A stretch of 64,000 bases of DNA from RBG-16-66-20 sp052386675 (GTDB lineage Bacteria; Pseudomonadota; Gammaproteobacteria; Burkholderiales; SG8-39), in NCBI GenBank assembly GCA_052386675.1, contig JBQTJX010000014.1, positions 62,001 to 126,000 on the forward strand, read 5' to 3'. Below, piece after piece: positions 46,243 through 61,708 of this stretch (positions are counted from its first letter, which is position 1; every line of letters begins with the position of its first letter). Below the pieces are notes generated by a model. It saw only the letters and a list, made by a program, of their open reading frames with translations. It was not told where the DNA came from and made no database searches. Position numbers and translations under genes: made by a program.

Positions 46243-48617
46243 CTGGTCGGCGCGGGCAGCGGCGGTTCCCAAGGCGCGGCTCCCGGCGGCAATGCCGGCT
46301 CTGCCGGGTCCCCGGGCAGGAACTCTCTGTAGAAGAATTCCGGACCACCGGAATTCGCTCCCGCCGGCGCGGCGGGATCGGGGCTGGTAGTTGCGCTGAC
46401 CACGCCCTCGGGAGCGGGGCGCTGCATCTCCGGCACGCCCTTCAGTGCCTTGCCCATGTACTCGATCCAGATCGGCAGCGAGATGCGGCCGCCGGTTTGG
46501 TTCTTGCCTAGCGTCTTCGGCTGGTCGTAGCCCACCCAGGACACGCCCACCAGGCCGGGCTGATAGCCGCAGAACCAGGCGTCGACGAAGTCGTTGGTGG
46601 TGCCGGTCTTGCCCGCAAGGTCGCGGCGGCCGAGCTTGGAAGCGCTGGCTCCGGTGCCGTAGCGCATCACGTCCTGCATCATCGAATCCATGATGAAGGC
46701 GTTGCGCGCATCGATCACGCGTAGCGCCTCGTCCCCGGCCTGCGACGGTTGCGCGGACCCCAGCGGGTTGCCGCGGTCGTCCACGATCTTCTGGATAAAG
46801 TAGGGCTGCACCAGGTAGCCGCCGTTGGCGAACACGGCGTAGGCGCGCGCCATCTGCAGCGGGGTCACCGCGCCCGCGCCCAGCGCCAGCGTCAGGTAGG
46901 GCGGGTGTTTGTCGGCGTCGAAGCCGAAGCGCTGCACGTAATCCTGCGCATACCTGGGCGAGATGTCCTGCAGGATCCGGATCGACACCATGTTCTTCGA
47001 CTTCGCCAGCGCGGTGCGCAGGCGCATCGGGCCCTCGAACTTGCCGTCGTAATTCTTCGGTTCCCAGCGCTGGCTGCCGGTCACCTCTGCCTCGACCACC
47101 ACCGGTTCGTCCGGGATGACGGTGGCGGGTGTGTAGCCCTTCTCAAGCGAGGCCGAATAGATGAACGGCTTGAAGGATGAGCCCGGCTGGCGCCATGCCT
47201 GAGTGACGTGGTTGAACTTGTTGCGGTGGAAATCGAAGCCCCCGACCAGCGCGCGGATGGCGCCGTCGGCGGGGTCGAGCGACACGAACGCGGCTTCGGC
47301 CTCCGGCAATTGCGAGATCTGCCAGTTCTTCTTCTCGTCCCGCTGCAGGCGGATGATGGCGCCGCGGCGGATGCGCTTCTGTGCTGCTGCCTTCTCGTCC
47401 AGCGCGCGGGCTGCGAAGCGCAGGCCCTCGCCGGTCACGGCGATCGTTTCGCCGCTGCGCAGGACGGCGCGAACTTCCCTTGCACCAGCGGCCAGGACCA
47501 CCGCCGCCCGCTGGTCGTCGACGTCGCCGTGCTCGGCCAGCGCCTCATCGTAATCGTCCTCGCCAGCGCCGTCCTTCAGCGTCGCGAATGCCTCAGGGCC
47601 GCGGTAGCCCTGGCGGCGGTCGTAATCGAGCAGGCCGCGGCGCAGCGCTTCATACGCCGCTTCCTGGTCGGCTTTCCGGATCGTGGTGTAAACGCGGAAG
47701 CCCCTGGTGTATGCCTCCTCCGGGTACTGCTCGAATACCGCCTGGCGCACCATCTCGGCCAGGAATTCGGCGTGCATGCCGCTGAAGTCGTCCACCGCCC
47801 GCCGCACATGGAGCGGGGCCTTGAGGGCTTCGGCGAACTGGGCGTCACCAATGTGACCCAGTTCCTTCATGCGGCGCAGCACGTACTGCTGGCGCTGCCT
47901 CGAGCGTTGCGGATTCGCAACAGGGTTGTAAGCCGAGGGCGCTTTTGGCAACCCGGCGAGTACCGCTGCCTCCGCAAGGGTGATCCGGTCCAGGGATTTG
48001 CCGAAATAGATCTGGGAGGCGGCTGCGAAGCCGTAGGCGCGCTGGCCGAGGTAGATCTGGTTTACGTAGAGTTCGAGGATCTGGTCCTTCTCGAGGCTGT
48101 TTTCGATCTTGAAGGCGAGCAGGGCCTCGTACAGCTTGCGTGTCAGGGTCTTCTCCGACGACAGGAAGAAGTTACGCGCCACCTGCATGGTGATGGTGCT
48201 CGCGCCCTGCCGCCGTCCGCCCTGCGTGAGGTTGGCGTAGGCCGCGCGCGCCACGCCCAGGTAGTCGATGCCGGTGTGCTGGTAGAAGCGTTCGTCCTCG
48301 GCGGCGAGGATGGCTTTCTTTAGCTGTTCGGGGACCTCGCCAATGGAGACCAGCGAGCGCCTTTCCTCGCCGAATTCACCGATCAACGCCCCGTCGGCGG
48401 TGTAGACCCTCAGTGGAATCTTGGGCTGATAATCGGTCAGGACTTCGAGCGACGGGAGCTGTGGCCAGGCGAGCGCCACCACCAGCCCGGCGACGAAGGC
48501 GCCAAGGGCGGCCAGACCACCTGCCAGGGCCAGCGGAAATGCCAGAAAACGCAGCCAATTCAAGGTGGTTAGGACGACTTCCGGGAGGGGTTGCAGCGGG
48601 GCGGGAACACGGCGCAT
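46239..48617 (-). CDS. mrcA: Penicillin-binding protein 1A (bifunctional)
   Basis: A 792-aa class A PBP. A membrane anchor (about 22-50) precedes the GT51 transglycosylase domain with catalytic Glu in ILAAEDERFYQHTGID and GASTITMQVARNFFLS. An OB-like insert follows. The transpeptidase has the SxxK Ser in GSSFKPFIY, the SKN motif in LAKSKNMVSI and KTGTTND. A Pro-rich tail ends the protein. It synthesises and crosslinks peptidoglycan. In betaproteobacteria and pseudomonads this gene (ponA) is regularly divergent from pilM, as here. Confidence 0.96.
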   Translation of the reverse strand: MRRVPAPLQPLPEVVLTTLNWLRFLAFPLALAGGLAALGAFVAGLVVALAWPQLPSLEVLTDYQPKIPLRVYTADGALIGEFGEERRSLVSIGEVPEQLKKAILAAEDERFYQHTGIDYLGVARAAYANLTQGGRRQGASTITMQVARNFFLSSEKTLTRKLYEALLAFKIENSLEKDQILELYVNQIYLGQRAYGFAAASQIYFGKSLDRITLAEAAVLAGLPKAPSAYNPVANPQRSRQRQQYVLRRMKELGHIGDAQFAEALKAPLHVRRAVDDFSGMHAEFLAEMVRQAVFEQYPEEAYTRGFRVYTTIRKADQEAAYEALRRGLLDYDRRQGYRGPEAFATLKDGAGEDDYDEALAEHGDVDDQRAAVVLAAGAREVRAVLRSGETIAVTGEGLRFAARALDEKAAAQKRIRRGAIIRLQRDEKKNWQISQLPEAEAAFVSLDPADGAIRALVGGFDFHRNKFNHVTQAWRQPGSSFKPFIYSASLEKGYTPATVIPDEPVVVEAEVTGSQRWEPKNYDGKFEGPMRLRTALAKSKNMVSIRILQDISPRYAQDYVQRFGFDADKHPPYLTLALGAGAVTPLQMARAYAVFANGGYLVQPYFIQKIVDDRGNPLGSAQPSQAGDEALRVIDARNAFIMDSMMQDVMRYGTGASASKLGRRDLAGKTGTTNDFVDAWFCGYQPGLVGVSWVGYDQPKTLGKNQTGGRISLPIWIEYMGKALKGVPEMQRPAPEGVVSATTSPDPAAPAGANSGGPEFFYREFLPGDPAEPALPPGAAPWEPPLPAPTS

Positions 48618-48692
48618 TATAAGACTTCCCCGCTGGAGGAAGATTCACTAGACACCCAGTGGAGTTGTTGTTAGCATTTCACGCAAATTCTA

Positions 48693-48718
48693 CGTATCTG
48701 ACCTAAGCGGCAGATACG
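48693..48718 (+). repeat. Hairpin-forming inverted repeat in the pilM leader
   Basis: CGTATCTG (48693-48700) and CAGATACG (48711-48718) are perfect 8-bp arms around a 10-base loop, ending 14 bp before the ATG and just before the AAAGGA ribosome site. It could be a regulator site or an RNA structure. The rest of the 115-base divergent gap with ponA shows no convincing promoter pair. Confidence 0.5.
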
Positions 48719-48732
48719 AAAAGGAAAAACCG

Positions 48733-49809
48733 ATGAATCTCGACATCTTCAAGGCGAAGGCGCCGCCCTTGTTCGGGCTGGACATCAGTTCCTCGTCGGT
48801 CAAGATGCTGGAGATCGTCGATGGCGGCAAGGGCACCTACCGGGTCGAGCGCTACGTCATCGAGCCCCTGCCCAAGGACGCCGTAGTAGACGGCAACATC
48901 AACATCCTGGAGGCGGTCGCCGAGGCAGTGGCGCGTGGCTACAAGCGCCTGGCCACCCGCACCAAGCACGTCGCCATGGCGGTACCCACCGGAGCAGTGA
49001 TCACCAAGAAGATCATCGTTCAGGCCGGCCTGCGCGAGGAAGAGCTCGAGACACAGGTCGAGAGCGAGGCCAACCAGTACATTCCGTTCGCGCTCGAAGA
49101 GGTGAACCTCGACTTCCAGGTGCTCGGGCCCTCTCCGACCAGCCCCGAGGAGCAGGAGGTGCTGATTGCCGCCACGCGCAAGGAGAAGGTTGCCGACCGC
49201 ATGGCGGTGGCCGAGCAGGCGGGCCTGAAGCCCCTGGTGATGGACGTGGAATCCTTCGCACAGATGTCGGCCCTAGGCTTGGTGGTCAAGCAGTTGCCCG
49301 ATGGCGGCAAGGATCTCAACATCGCTGTGGTGGACATCGGCGCGAACGTCATGCAGGTGAGCGTGGTGCGCAACGACCAGTCCGTGTATGCGCGCGAGCA
49401 GGCTTTCGGGGGCAACCAGCTTACGGCCGACATCGTGTCGCGCTACGGGATGAGCCCGGAAGAGGCGGAGAACGCCAAGCGCTCGGGCGGCCTGCCGGAT
49501 GATTTCGAGGCCGAGGTGATGCGGCCGTTCATGGAGAACCTGTCCCAGGAAGTGCAGCGAGCGCTGCAGTTCTTCTTCACGTCGACCTCCTATAACCAGG
49601 TCGACCATATCCTGCTCGCCGGCGGCTCGGCCGTGATTCCGGGCCTTGACGAGGTGGTGAACACGCGCACCCAGGTGCCGACACTGATCGCCAACCCGTT
49701 CAGCGCGATGCAGGCCTCGCCGCGGATCCAGTTGAAGCGCCTGATGCAGGACGCGCCCTCGCTGATCGTTTCCTGCGGCCTCGCGATCCGGAGGTTCGAC
49801 CCGACATGA
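48733..49809 (+). CDS. pilM: Type IV pilus assembly ATPase-like protein PilM
   Basis: A 358-aa actin-like cytoplasmic protein. PLFGLDISSSSVKMLEI is the phosphate-1 motif near residue 12. NIAVVDIGANVMQVSVVRND near 195 and HILLAGGSAVIPGLDEVV near 290 complete the nucleotide site. It binds the N-terminal tail of PilN and anchors the PilNOP inner-membrane alignment complex. It opens the pilMNOPQ operon. Its stop overlaps pilN by 4 bp. Confidence 0.97.
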   Translation: MNLDIFKAKAPPLFGLDISSSSVKMLEIVDGGKGTYRVERYVIEPLPKDAVVDGNINILEAVAEAVARGYKRLATRTKHVAMAVPTGAVITKKIIVQAGLREEELETQVESEANQYIPFALEEVNLDFQVLGPSPTSPEEQEVLIAATRKEKVADRMAVAEQAGLKPLVMDVESFAQMSALGLVVKQLPDGGKDLNIAVVDIGANVMQVSVVRNDQSVYAREQAFGGNQLTADIVSRYGMSPEEAENAKRSGGLPDDFEAEVMRPFMENLSQEVQRALQFFFTSTSYNQVDHILLAGGSAVIPGLDEVVNTRTQVPTLIANPFSAMQASPRIQLKRLMQDAPSLIVSCGLAIRRFDPT

Positions 49810-50423
49810 GCGTCAGAGTCAACCTGCTGCCGCACCGCGAGGAGCGGCGCAAGCGTGCACGGACCCATTTCGCCATGCTGGCCGGCATGACGGCGGTGCT
49901 TGGCCTGGCGATCGTTGGCGCCGTGTACCTCGTCAACGAGGGCAGCATCAACGAGCAGAAGGAACGCAACACCTTCATGAAGTCGGAGATCTCCAAGCTG
50001 GACAAGGAGATCGACGAAATCAAGAAGCTGAAGGACGAGATTGCCGCATTGCTGGCGCGCAAGCAGGTTATCGAGACCCTGCAATCCGATCGGGCGCAGA
50101 CGGTGTACCTGCTCGACGAGCTGGTGCGCCAGATGCCCGAGGGTGTGTTCCTGAGGACCGTCAAGCAGAAGGGCCTCGGCATCGATGTCGTCGGTTACGC
50201 GCAGTCGAATGCGCGCGTCTCTGCGCTGATGCGCAACATCGAGTCCTCGCCCTGGCTGGCGAGCCCGAACCTGGTCGAGATCAAGGCGACCAACATCGGC
50301 AAAATGCGTGTTTCCGAGTTCAACCTGAGGTTCGCCCTGAAGCGCGTCGTCGCCAAGGATGAGTCGAAGGACGCCGGCAAGGATGCGAAAGGCGCCGCGA
50401 AGCCCGCGGCGAAGAAGGGCTAG
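49806..50423 (+). CDS. pilN: Type IV pilus alignment protein PilN
   Basis: A 205-aa single-span protein. The cytoplasmic VRVNLLPHREERRK is the PilM-binding motif. A membrane helix (about 25-45), a coiled coil (about 50-85) and a ferredoxin-like periplasmic domain follow. A Lys/Ala/Asp-rich tail ends the protein. It pairs with PilO. The start overlaps the pilM stop (ATGA). Confidence 0.96.
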   Translation: MSVRVNLLPHREERRKRARTHFAMLAGMTAVLGLAIVGAVYLVNEGSINEQKERNTFMKSEISKLDKEIDEIKKLKDEIAALLARKQVIETLQSDRAQTVYLLDELVRQMPEGVFLRTVKQKGLGIDVVGYAQSNARVSALMRNIESSPWLASPNLVEIKATNIGKMRVSEFNLRFALKRVVAKDESKDAGKDAKGAAKPAAKKG

Positions 50424-50426
50424 GCC

Positions 50427-51083
50427 ATGGCGATCAACTTCAACGAGATCGTAGAGGACTTCAAGCGCACCAACTGGAAGGATCCGGGCACCTGGTCGCT
50501 CGCCCCCACCTTCATCGTCCTGATCGCGATCCTGGCGGCGATTCCGGTCGCCGGGCTGCTGCTGGTCTGGCAGGAGCAGTGGGACACGCTGGAGCGCGAC
50601 AAGAACACCGAGAAGACGCTCAAGGACGACTACCTCAACAAGAAGCGCCAGGCGGTCAACCTTGACCTGCACAAGCAGCAGCTGCGGGAGATCGACACCC
50701 AGTTCGGCGCGCTGCTGAAGCAGCTGCCGAACAAGGCGCAGATGGACGCACTGCTGGTTGACATCAACCAGTCCGGGCTGTCGCGAGGCCTGCAATTCGA
50801 GCTGTTCAAGCCTGCGGCAGCAGAATCGGCCAAGGAGTTCTATGCCGAGCTGCCAATCCAGATCAAGGTGATCGGCACCTACCACGACATGGGAGGGTTC
50901 GCCGCCGACCTCGGGCAGCTGTCGCGCATCGTGACGCTGAACGACGTCAGCATAGAAGCCTCCAAGGATGGCAACCTCGTCATGGACGCCACCGCGCGCA
51001 CCTTCCGTTACCTCGACGACACGGAAGTGGCGAGTCAGCGCAAGGCGGCCACGGCGGCAAAGAAGGGGCCGGCGAAGAAATGA
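50427..51083 (+). CDS. pilO: Type IV pilus alignment protein PilO
   Basis: A 218-aa protein. A short cytoplasmic segment, a membrane helix (FIVLIAILAAIPVAGLLLVW, about 30-50), a coiled coil (about 52-95) and a periplasmic domain with KQLPNKAQMDALLVDINQSG and GTYHDMGGFAADLGQLSRIV are typical. The tail is Lys/Ala-rich, like PilN. It heterodimerises with PilN and contacts PilP. The stop overlaps pilP (ATGA). Confidence 0.96.
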   Translation: MAINFNEIVEDFKRTNWKDPGTWSLAPTFIVLIAILAAIPVAGLLLVWQEQWDTLERDKNTEKTLKDDYLNKKRQAVNLDLHKQQLREIDTQFGALLKQLPNKAQMDALLVDINQSGLSRGLQFELFKPAAAESAKEFYAELPIQIKVIGTYHDMGGFAADLGQLSRIVTLNDVSIEASKDGNLVMDATARTFRYLDDTEVASQRKAATAAKKGPAKK

Positions 51084-51640
51084 ACGCGCCCATCCTGAAC
51101 AAGAATCCCCGGCTCGCGCTCGCCGCGGCCGCCTGTGCGCTGGCCCTCGGCGCCTGCTCTGGAGAAAAATTCGGCGACCTGAAGCAGGAGCTCGCGACGC
51201 TCACCAAGGACTTGCGCGGCAAGGTGGACCCTTTGCCGCAGGTGAAAAACTACGAGCCGGTGCCCTACAAGGGCGAAAACATGCTTGACCCGTTCGTCCC
51301 CGGGCGCATCGTCGTGGCGCAGGTGACCGGCGGTGCCGGCGGCGCCGGTGGTGCCCTGCAGCCGGACATGAACCGGCCCAAGGAGCCGCTCGAGGCCTTC
51401 CCGCTCGACGGCATCCAGATGGTCGGGACGCTGACGCAGAACAAGGAGATGTACGCGCTGGTCAAGGCCGGCGCCAACCTGTTCCGCATCAAGAAGGGCA
51501 ACTACATGGGGCAGAACTTCGGCCTCATCACCGTGATCGACGAAGGCCAGATCAGCCTCAAGGAAGTGGTGCAGGACAGCGGCGGCGAGTGGATCGAACG
51601 GACCAGCACGCTGCAGATCCAGGAAGGGCCCAGGAGATGA
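51080..51640 (+). CDS. pilP: Type IV pilus lipoprotein PilP
   Basis: A 186-aa lipoprotein. The signal ends in lipobox LGAC near residue 24. A disordered linker precedes the beta-sandwich domain with LEAFPLDGIQMVGTLTQNKE near 110 and GNYMGQNFGLITVIDEGQIS near 145. It links PilNO to the secretin PilQ. A Gly-rich stretch (GGAGGAGGAL) interrupts the linker. Confidence 0.96.
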   Translation: MNAPILNKNPRLALAAAACALALGACSGEKFGDLKQELATLTKDLRGKVDPLPQVKNYEPVPYKGENMLDPFVPGRIVVAQVTGGAGGAGGALQPDMNRPKEPLEAFPLDGIQMVGTLTQNKEMYALVKAGANLFRIKKGNYMGQNFGLITVIDEGQISLKEVVQDSGGEWIERTSTLQIQEGPRR

Positions 51641-51642
51641 AC

Positions 51643-53745
51643 ATGACTCGAACCGCACGCTTCCTCCTTCTCACGCTGCTCGCCTGGCTCGGGGGCACTG
51701 GACTCGCGTTTGCACAGGCGAACAGCATCGAGGCCTTCGAGGTCGTGCAACAGGGCGGCAACGTCGTGGTGCGCATCACCACGAAGGAGGCGCTGAAGAG
51801 CGTGCCGCCGAATTTCTCGGTCGCCAGCCCCTCGCGCATCGCCTTCGATTTCGCCAACACCGCCAACGCGCTCGGCCGCAACGCGCAGGACATCGGCCAG
51901 GGCGAACTGCGCAGCATGAACCTGGTGCAGGGCGCCGAGCGCACCCGCCTGGTGCTCAACCTGCGCCGGCCGGTGTCCCACGAGAGCGCGATCGACGGCC
52001 GCACGCTGGTGGTGACGCTCGCCGCCGCCGCGGTGGCCCAGGCGCCGAGCGCCGCCGCCACGCATTTCGCCGAAGGCAAGGCCGACACCAAGCACGCGCT
52101 GCGCGACGTCGATTTCCGCCGCGGCAAGACGGGCGAAGGGCGCATTGTCGTGGACCTGTCGGACACCTCCACCGGAATCGACATTCGCCAGCAGGGCCAG
52201 AACATCGTGGTCGAGTTCATCAAGTCGACGCTGCCGGACAACCTGCGCCGGCGCCTTGACGTGGTCGATTTCGCCACGCCGGTGCAGACCATCAACACGT
52301 TCCAGCAGGGCGAGAACGTGCGCATGGTGATCGAGGCCAAGGGCAACTGGGAGCACAACGCCTACCAGTCCGACACCCAGTTTGTGGTCGAGGTGAAGGC
52401 CGCAGTGGTCGATCCGGCGCGCGGCCAGCAGCGCGGCCGCTACACCGGCGAAAAGCTGTCGCTCAACTTCCAGAACGTGGAGGTGCGGGCGGTGCTCAAC
52501 GTCATCGCCGACTTCACCGACCTGAACATCATCACCAGCGACACCGTCGGCGGCAGCATCACCTTGCGCCTGAAGGAGGTGCCCTGGGACCAGGCGCTGG
52601 ACATCATTCTGCAGACGCGCGGCCTGGACATGCGCAAGTCGGGCAACGTGATCTGGATCGCGCCGCGCGACGAGCTGGCGACGCGCGAAAAGCTGCAACT
52701 GGAGGCGCAGAACCAGATCAACGAGCTCGAGCCACTGCGCACCGAGTCCTTCCAGCTCAATTACACGAAGGTCGACGCCTTCACCAAGATCCTGACCGAC
52801 GAGAAGCAACGCATACTGTCCAAGCGCGGCAGCGCGGTGTGGGACCCGCGCACCAACCAGCTGTTCATCCAGGACATCCCGACAAAGCTGGACGAGATCC
52901 GCCGTCTGGTCGCGAAGGTGGACGTGCCGGTGCGGCAGGTGATGATCGAGGCGCGCATCGTCGAGGCCGAGGACAAGTTCAGCAAGAACCTGGGTGCGCG
53001 GCTGGGCGTGCATGACTTCGCCGCCGCTGGCCATCGGATACTCGGCGCCAACAGCCCGCGCTTCCACTTTGGCGGCGGCCTGGGCGACGTCGGCGGCCAC
53101 GCCGGGGGCGGTGCGCAGGGCGGCACCCCGGTGTTCATTCCGGACAGCTTGTCGGTCAACATGCCGGCCCGGGGCCTGAACGACTTCAATGCCGGCCAGT
53201 TCTCTTTCATCCTTTTTAACTCGAAGCTGACCCAGTTCCTAAACCTCGAGGTTTCGGCGCTGGAGGCCGACGGCAAGGCAAAGGTGATCGCCAGCCCGCG
53301 CGTGCTGACTGCCGACCAGGTCGAAGCGGTGATCGAGCAGGGCACGGAGATCCCCTACCAGTCGGCCACCTCCTCGGGCGCCACCGCAGTGTCGTTCCGC
53401 AAGGCCAACCTGTCGCTCAAGGTGAAGCCGCAGATCACGCCCGACGGCAACATCATCATGACGCTGGACGTGAACAAGGACCAGCCCGGCGCCGTCACGC
53501 CCTCCGGCGTGCAGATCACGACCAAGCACGTCAAGACCGAGGTCCTGGTCGAGAACGGCGGCACAGTGGTGATCGGCGGCATCTACGAGCAGGAAGACCG
53601 CAGCGACACCACGCGCGTGCCGTTCTTCGGCGAGTTGCCCTATATCGGCTTCCTGTTCCGCAACAACGCCACGCGGACCTTCAAGACCGAACTGCTGGTG
53701 TTCATCACGCCGCGCGTGGTTAATGAGCGGATGACGGTCCGCTAG
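51643..53745 (+). CDS. pilQ: Type IV pilus secretin PilQ
   Basis: A 700-aa outer-membrane secretin. The signal peptide is followed by two AMIN peptidoglycan-binding domains (about 25-130 and 150-250), an N0/STN domain (LSLNFQNVEVRAVLNVIADF near 271), an N1 domain and the secretin pore (about 480-700, ending in FKTELLVFITPRVV). A Gly/His-rich insert (about 470-495) precedes the pore. I prefer the ATG at 51643, six bases after AGGAG, over the ATG at 51637 that directly abuts it. It forms the pilus exit channel. Confidence 0.96.
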   Translation: MTRTARFLLLTLLAWLGGTGLAFAQANSIEAFEVVQQGGNVVVRITTKEALKSVPPNFSVASPSRIAFDFANTANALGRNAQDIGQGELRSMNLVQGAERTRLVLNLRRPVSHESAIDGRTLVVTLAAAAVAQAPSAAATHFAEGKADTKHALRDVDFRRGKTGEGRIVVDLSDTSTGIDIRQQGQNIVVEFIKSTLPDNLRRRLDVVDFATPVQTINTFQQGENVRMVIEAKGNWEHNAYQSDTQFVVEVKAAVVDPARGQQRGRYTGEKLSLNFQNVEVRAVLNVIADFTDLNIITSDTVGGSITLRLKEVPWDQALDIILQTRGLDMRKSGNVIWIAPRDELATREKLQLEAQNQINELEPLRTESFQLNYTKVDAFTKILTDEKQRILSKRGSAVWDPRTNQLFIQDIPTKLDEIRRLVAKVDVPVRQVMIEARIVEAEDKFSKNLGARLGVHDFAAAGHRILGANSPRFHFGGGLGDVGGHAGGGAQGGTPVFIPDSLSVNMPARGLNDFNAGQFSFILFNSKLTQFLNLEVSALEADGKAKVIASPRVLTADQVEAVIEQGTEIPYQSATSSGATAVSFRKANLSLKVKPQITPDGNIIMTLDVNKDQPGAVTPSGVQITTKHVKTEVLVENGGTVVIGGIYEQEDRSDTTRVPFFGELPYIGFLFRNNATRTFKTELLVFITPRVVNERMTVR

Positions 53746-53767
53746 CGGCGTCCTCCAGGACTTCCCG

Positions 53768-53797
53768 ACGGCCGGGCCCCCCCGGCCGTTCTCTTTT
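53768..53797 (+). terminator. Rho-independent terminator of the pilMNOPQ operon
   Basis: ACGGCCGGG (53768-53776) pairs with CCCGGCCGT (53781-53789) around four C residues, followed by TTCTCTTTT. It lies 23 bp after the pilQ stop and separates the pil operon from aroK. Confidence 0.85.
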
Positions 53798-53829
53798 GGG
53801 TCGCTGGTTGCGCTGGTTACAATGATGCC

Positions 53830-54366
53830 GTGAAGCGCGGGCGCAACAACGTCATCCTCGTCGGCATGATGGGCGCGGGCAAAACCACCGTCGGCCGCAT
53901 CCTGGCGCGCCGCCTGAGGCGCGTGTTTCACGATTCCGACCACGAGATCGAGGCGCGCTGCGGCGTGAGCGTGCCAGTGATATTCGACATCGAGGGCGAG
54001 GCCGGATTCCGCGCGCGCGAAGCGCAGTTGCTGGAGGAATTGTGCGCGCTGGAGGGCGTCGTCCTGGCCACCGGTGGCGGCGCGATCCTCGCTGAGGAGA
54101 ATCGGCGCCGGCTCGCCGATTCCGGCGTCGTGATCTACCTGCATGGCCGGCCCGCAGACCTGTGGCAGCGTGTGCGGCACGACCGCAACCGGCCGCTGCT
54201 GGCGACAGCCGATCCGCGCGCGACGCTCGATGCGCTTTACGCCGTGCGCGATCCGCTCTACCGCGAGACGGCGGATATCGTGATGGATACCGGACGGCAG
54301 GGAGTGCAGGCGCTGTCGCGTGACCTGCTCGGGCGCCTGGAGGACCTGTGCCGACTCTCCGCGTAG
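53830..54366 (+). CDS. aroK: Shikimate kinase
   Basis: A 178-aa P-loop kinase that phosphorylates shikimate at O3. The P-loop is GMMGAGKTTVGRILARRL, and HDSDHEIEARCGVSVP and ATGGGAILAEENR follow. RHDRNRPLLAT is the lid. The start is GTG, since the ATG codons upstream are out of frame. The 3' end overlaps aroB by 19 bp, the usual aroKB pairing downstream of pilQ. Confidence 0.97.
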   Translation: MKRGRNNVILVGMMGAGKTTVGRILARRLRRVFHDSDHEIEARCGVSVPVIFDIEGEAGFRAREAQLLEELCALEGVVLATGGGAILAEENRRRLADSGVVIYLHGRPADLWQRVRHDRNRPLLATADPRATLDALYAVRDPLYRETADIVMDTGRQGVQALSRDLLGRLEDLCRLSA

Positions 54367-55433
54367 AGCTGGGCGCGCGAGGCTACCCGATCCATATCGG
54401 GACCGGGCTGCTCGACCAGCCCGGGCTCTATGCACCGCACCTCGGCAGCAGCGCGGTCGCCGTTGTCACCAATGCGGTCGTTGGCCCGCTGTACCTCGAC
54501 CGGCTGGAGCGCGCGCTGCGTGCGGCGGGCGCGCGCACGGTGACGAGTGTCGTGATCGCCGACGGCGAGCAGGCCAAGGGATGGCAGACGCTGGAGCAGG
54601 TGTTCGACGCTCTGCTCGCGGCGCGCTGTGGCCGCGATACCCTGGTGGTCGCGTTGGGTGGGGGCGTGGTGGGCGATCTCGCGGGATTCGCCGCCGCGGT
54701 TTACCAGCGTGGCGTGCCCTTTCTCCAGGTGCCGACGACGCTGCTCGCGCAGGTCGACTCGTCGGTCGGGGGCAAGACCGCGATCAACCACGCGCGCGGC
54801 AAGAACATGGTTGGCGCCTTCCACCAGCCGCTCGCGGTCATCGCCGACGTGGCGACGCTGGACACGCTGGCGGAGCGCGAGCTGCGCGCCGGCATCGCGG
54901 AAGTCATCAAGCACGGCTTTATCCTGGACGACGGATTCGTCGCGTGGCTGGAGTCGAACGTGGAGAAGCTGCTCGCACGCGACCGCGAGGCGCTCGCGCA
55001 CGCGGTTCGGCGGTCCTGCGAGCTCAAGGCCCAGGTGGTCGCGGCCGACGAGCGCGAGACCGGCATGCGCGCGCTGCTCAATTTCGGCCATACGTTCGGC
55101 CATGCCATCGAGGCCGGGCTGGGATATGGCGAATGGCTTCATGGCGAGGCGGTTGCTGCCGGAATGGTGATGGCCGCGGAATTGTCGGTGAGAAGCGGAG
55201 GCCTCGCGGCGGCGGACGCCGGGCGCGTGCGCGCACTGCTCGCGCGCGCACGCCTGCCGGTGCAGGGACCGGCGCTCGGCGCCGAGCGCTACCTCGAGCT
55301 TATGCAGGTGGACAAGAAGGCCGCGCAGGGCCGCGTCCGCTTCGTCCTGCTGGATGCCATCGGCCGCGCCAGCCTGCGCGACGGTGTGGACGAGAAGCTG
55401 GTCCGCGAAGCACTGGCTGCTGCGACGCAGTAA
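54348..55433 (+). CDS. aroB: 3-dehydroquinate synthase
   Basis: A 361-aa NAD- and metal-dependent enzyme cyclising DAHP to 3-dehydroquinate. VALGGGVVGDLAGFAAAVYQ near residue 100, PTTLLAQVDSSVGGKTAINH near 130 and NFGHTFGHAIEAGLGYGEW near 245 are conserved. The start is GTG inside the end of aroK. A sigma-70 promoter for gltB follows 33 bp after its stop. Confidence 0.97.
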   Translation: MPTLRVELGARGYPIHIGTGLLDQPGLYAPHLGSSAVAVVTNAVVGPLYLDRLERALRAAGARTVTSVVIADGEQAKGWQTLEQVFDALLAARCGRDTLVVALGGGVVGDLAGFAAAVYQRGVPFLQVPTTLLAQVDSSVGGKTAINHARGKNMVGAFHQPLAVIADVATLDTLAERELRAGIAEVIKHGFILDDGFVAWLESNVEKLLARDREALAHAVRRSCELKAQVVAADERETGMRALLNFGHTFGHAIEAGLGYGEWLHGEAVAAGMVMAAELSVRSGGLAAADAGRVRALLARARLPVQGPALGAERYLELMQVDKKAAQGRVRFVLLDAIGRASLRDGVDEKLVREALAAATQ

Positions 55434-55465
55434 CCCTCCCAGCTCCTCGCTTCCCAGCCAAGCCC

Positions 55466-55494
55466 TTGAAACGACAAGGGTGTGCAGGTATATT
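55466..55494 (+). promoter_or_regulatory. Sigma-70 promoter of gltBD
   Basis: TTGAAA (55466-55471) and TATATT (55489-55494) have 17 bp between them, close to consensus at both boxes. Transcription would start near 55501, about 32 bp upstream of the ATG at 55533. This is the best sigma-70 match I found in the window. Confidence 0.75.
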
Positions 55495-55532
55495 CCGCAG
55501 TTCGCCCTGCGTTTTTGTGCGGAGCGGCGAAG

Positions 55533-61697
<6,165 letters not shown>

Positions 61698-61708
61698 AAT
61701 CCCGCGCC

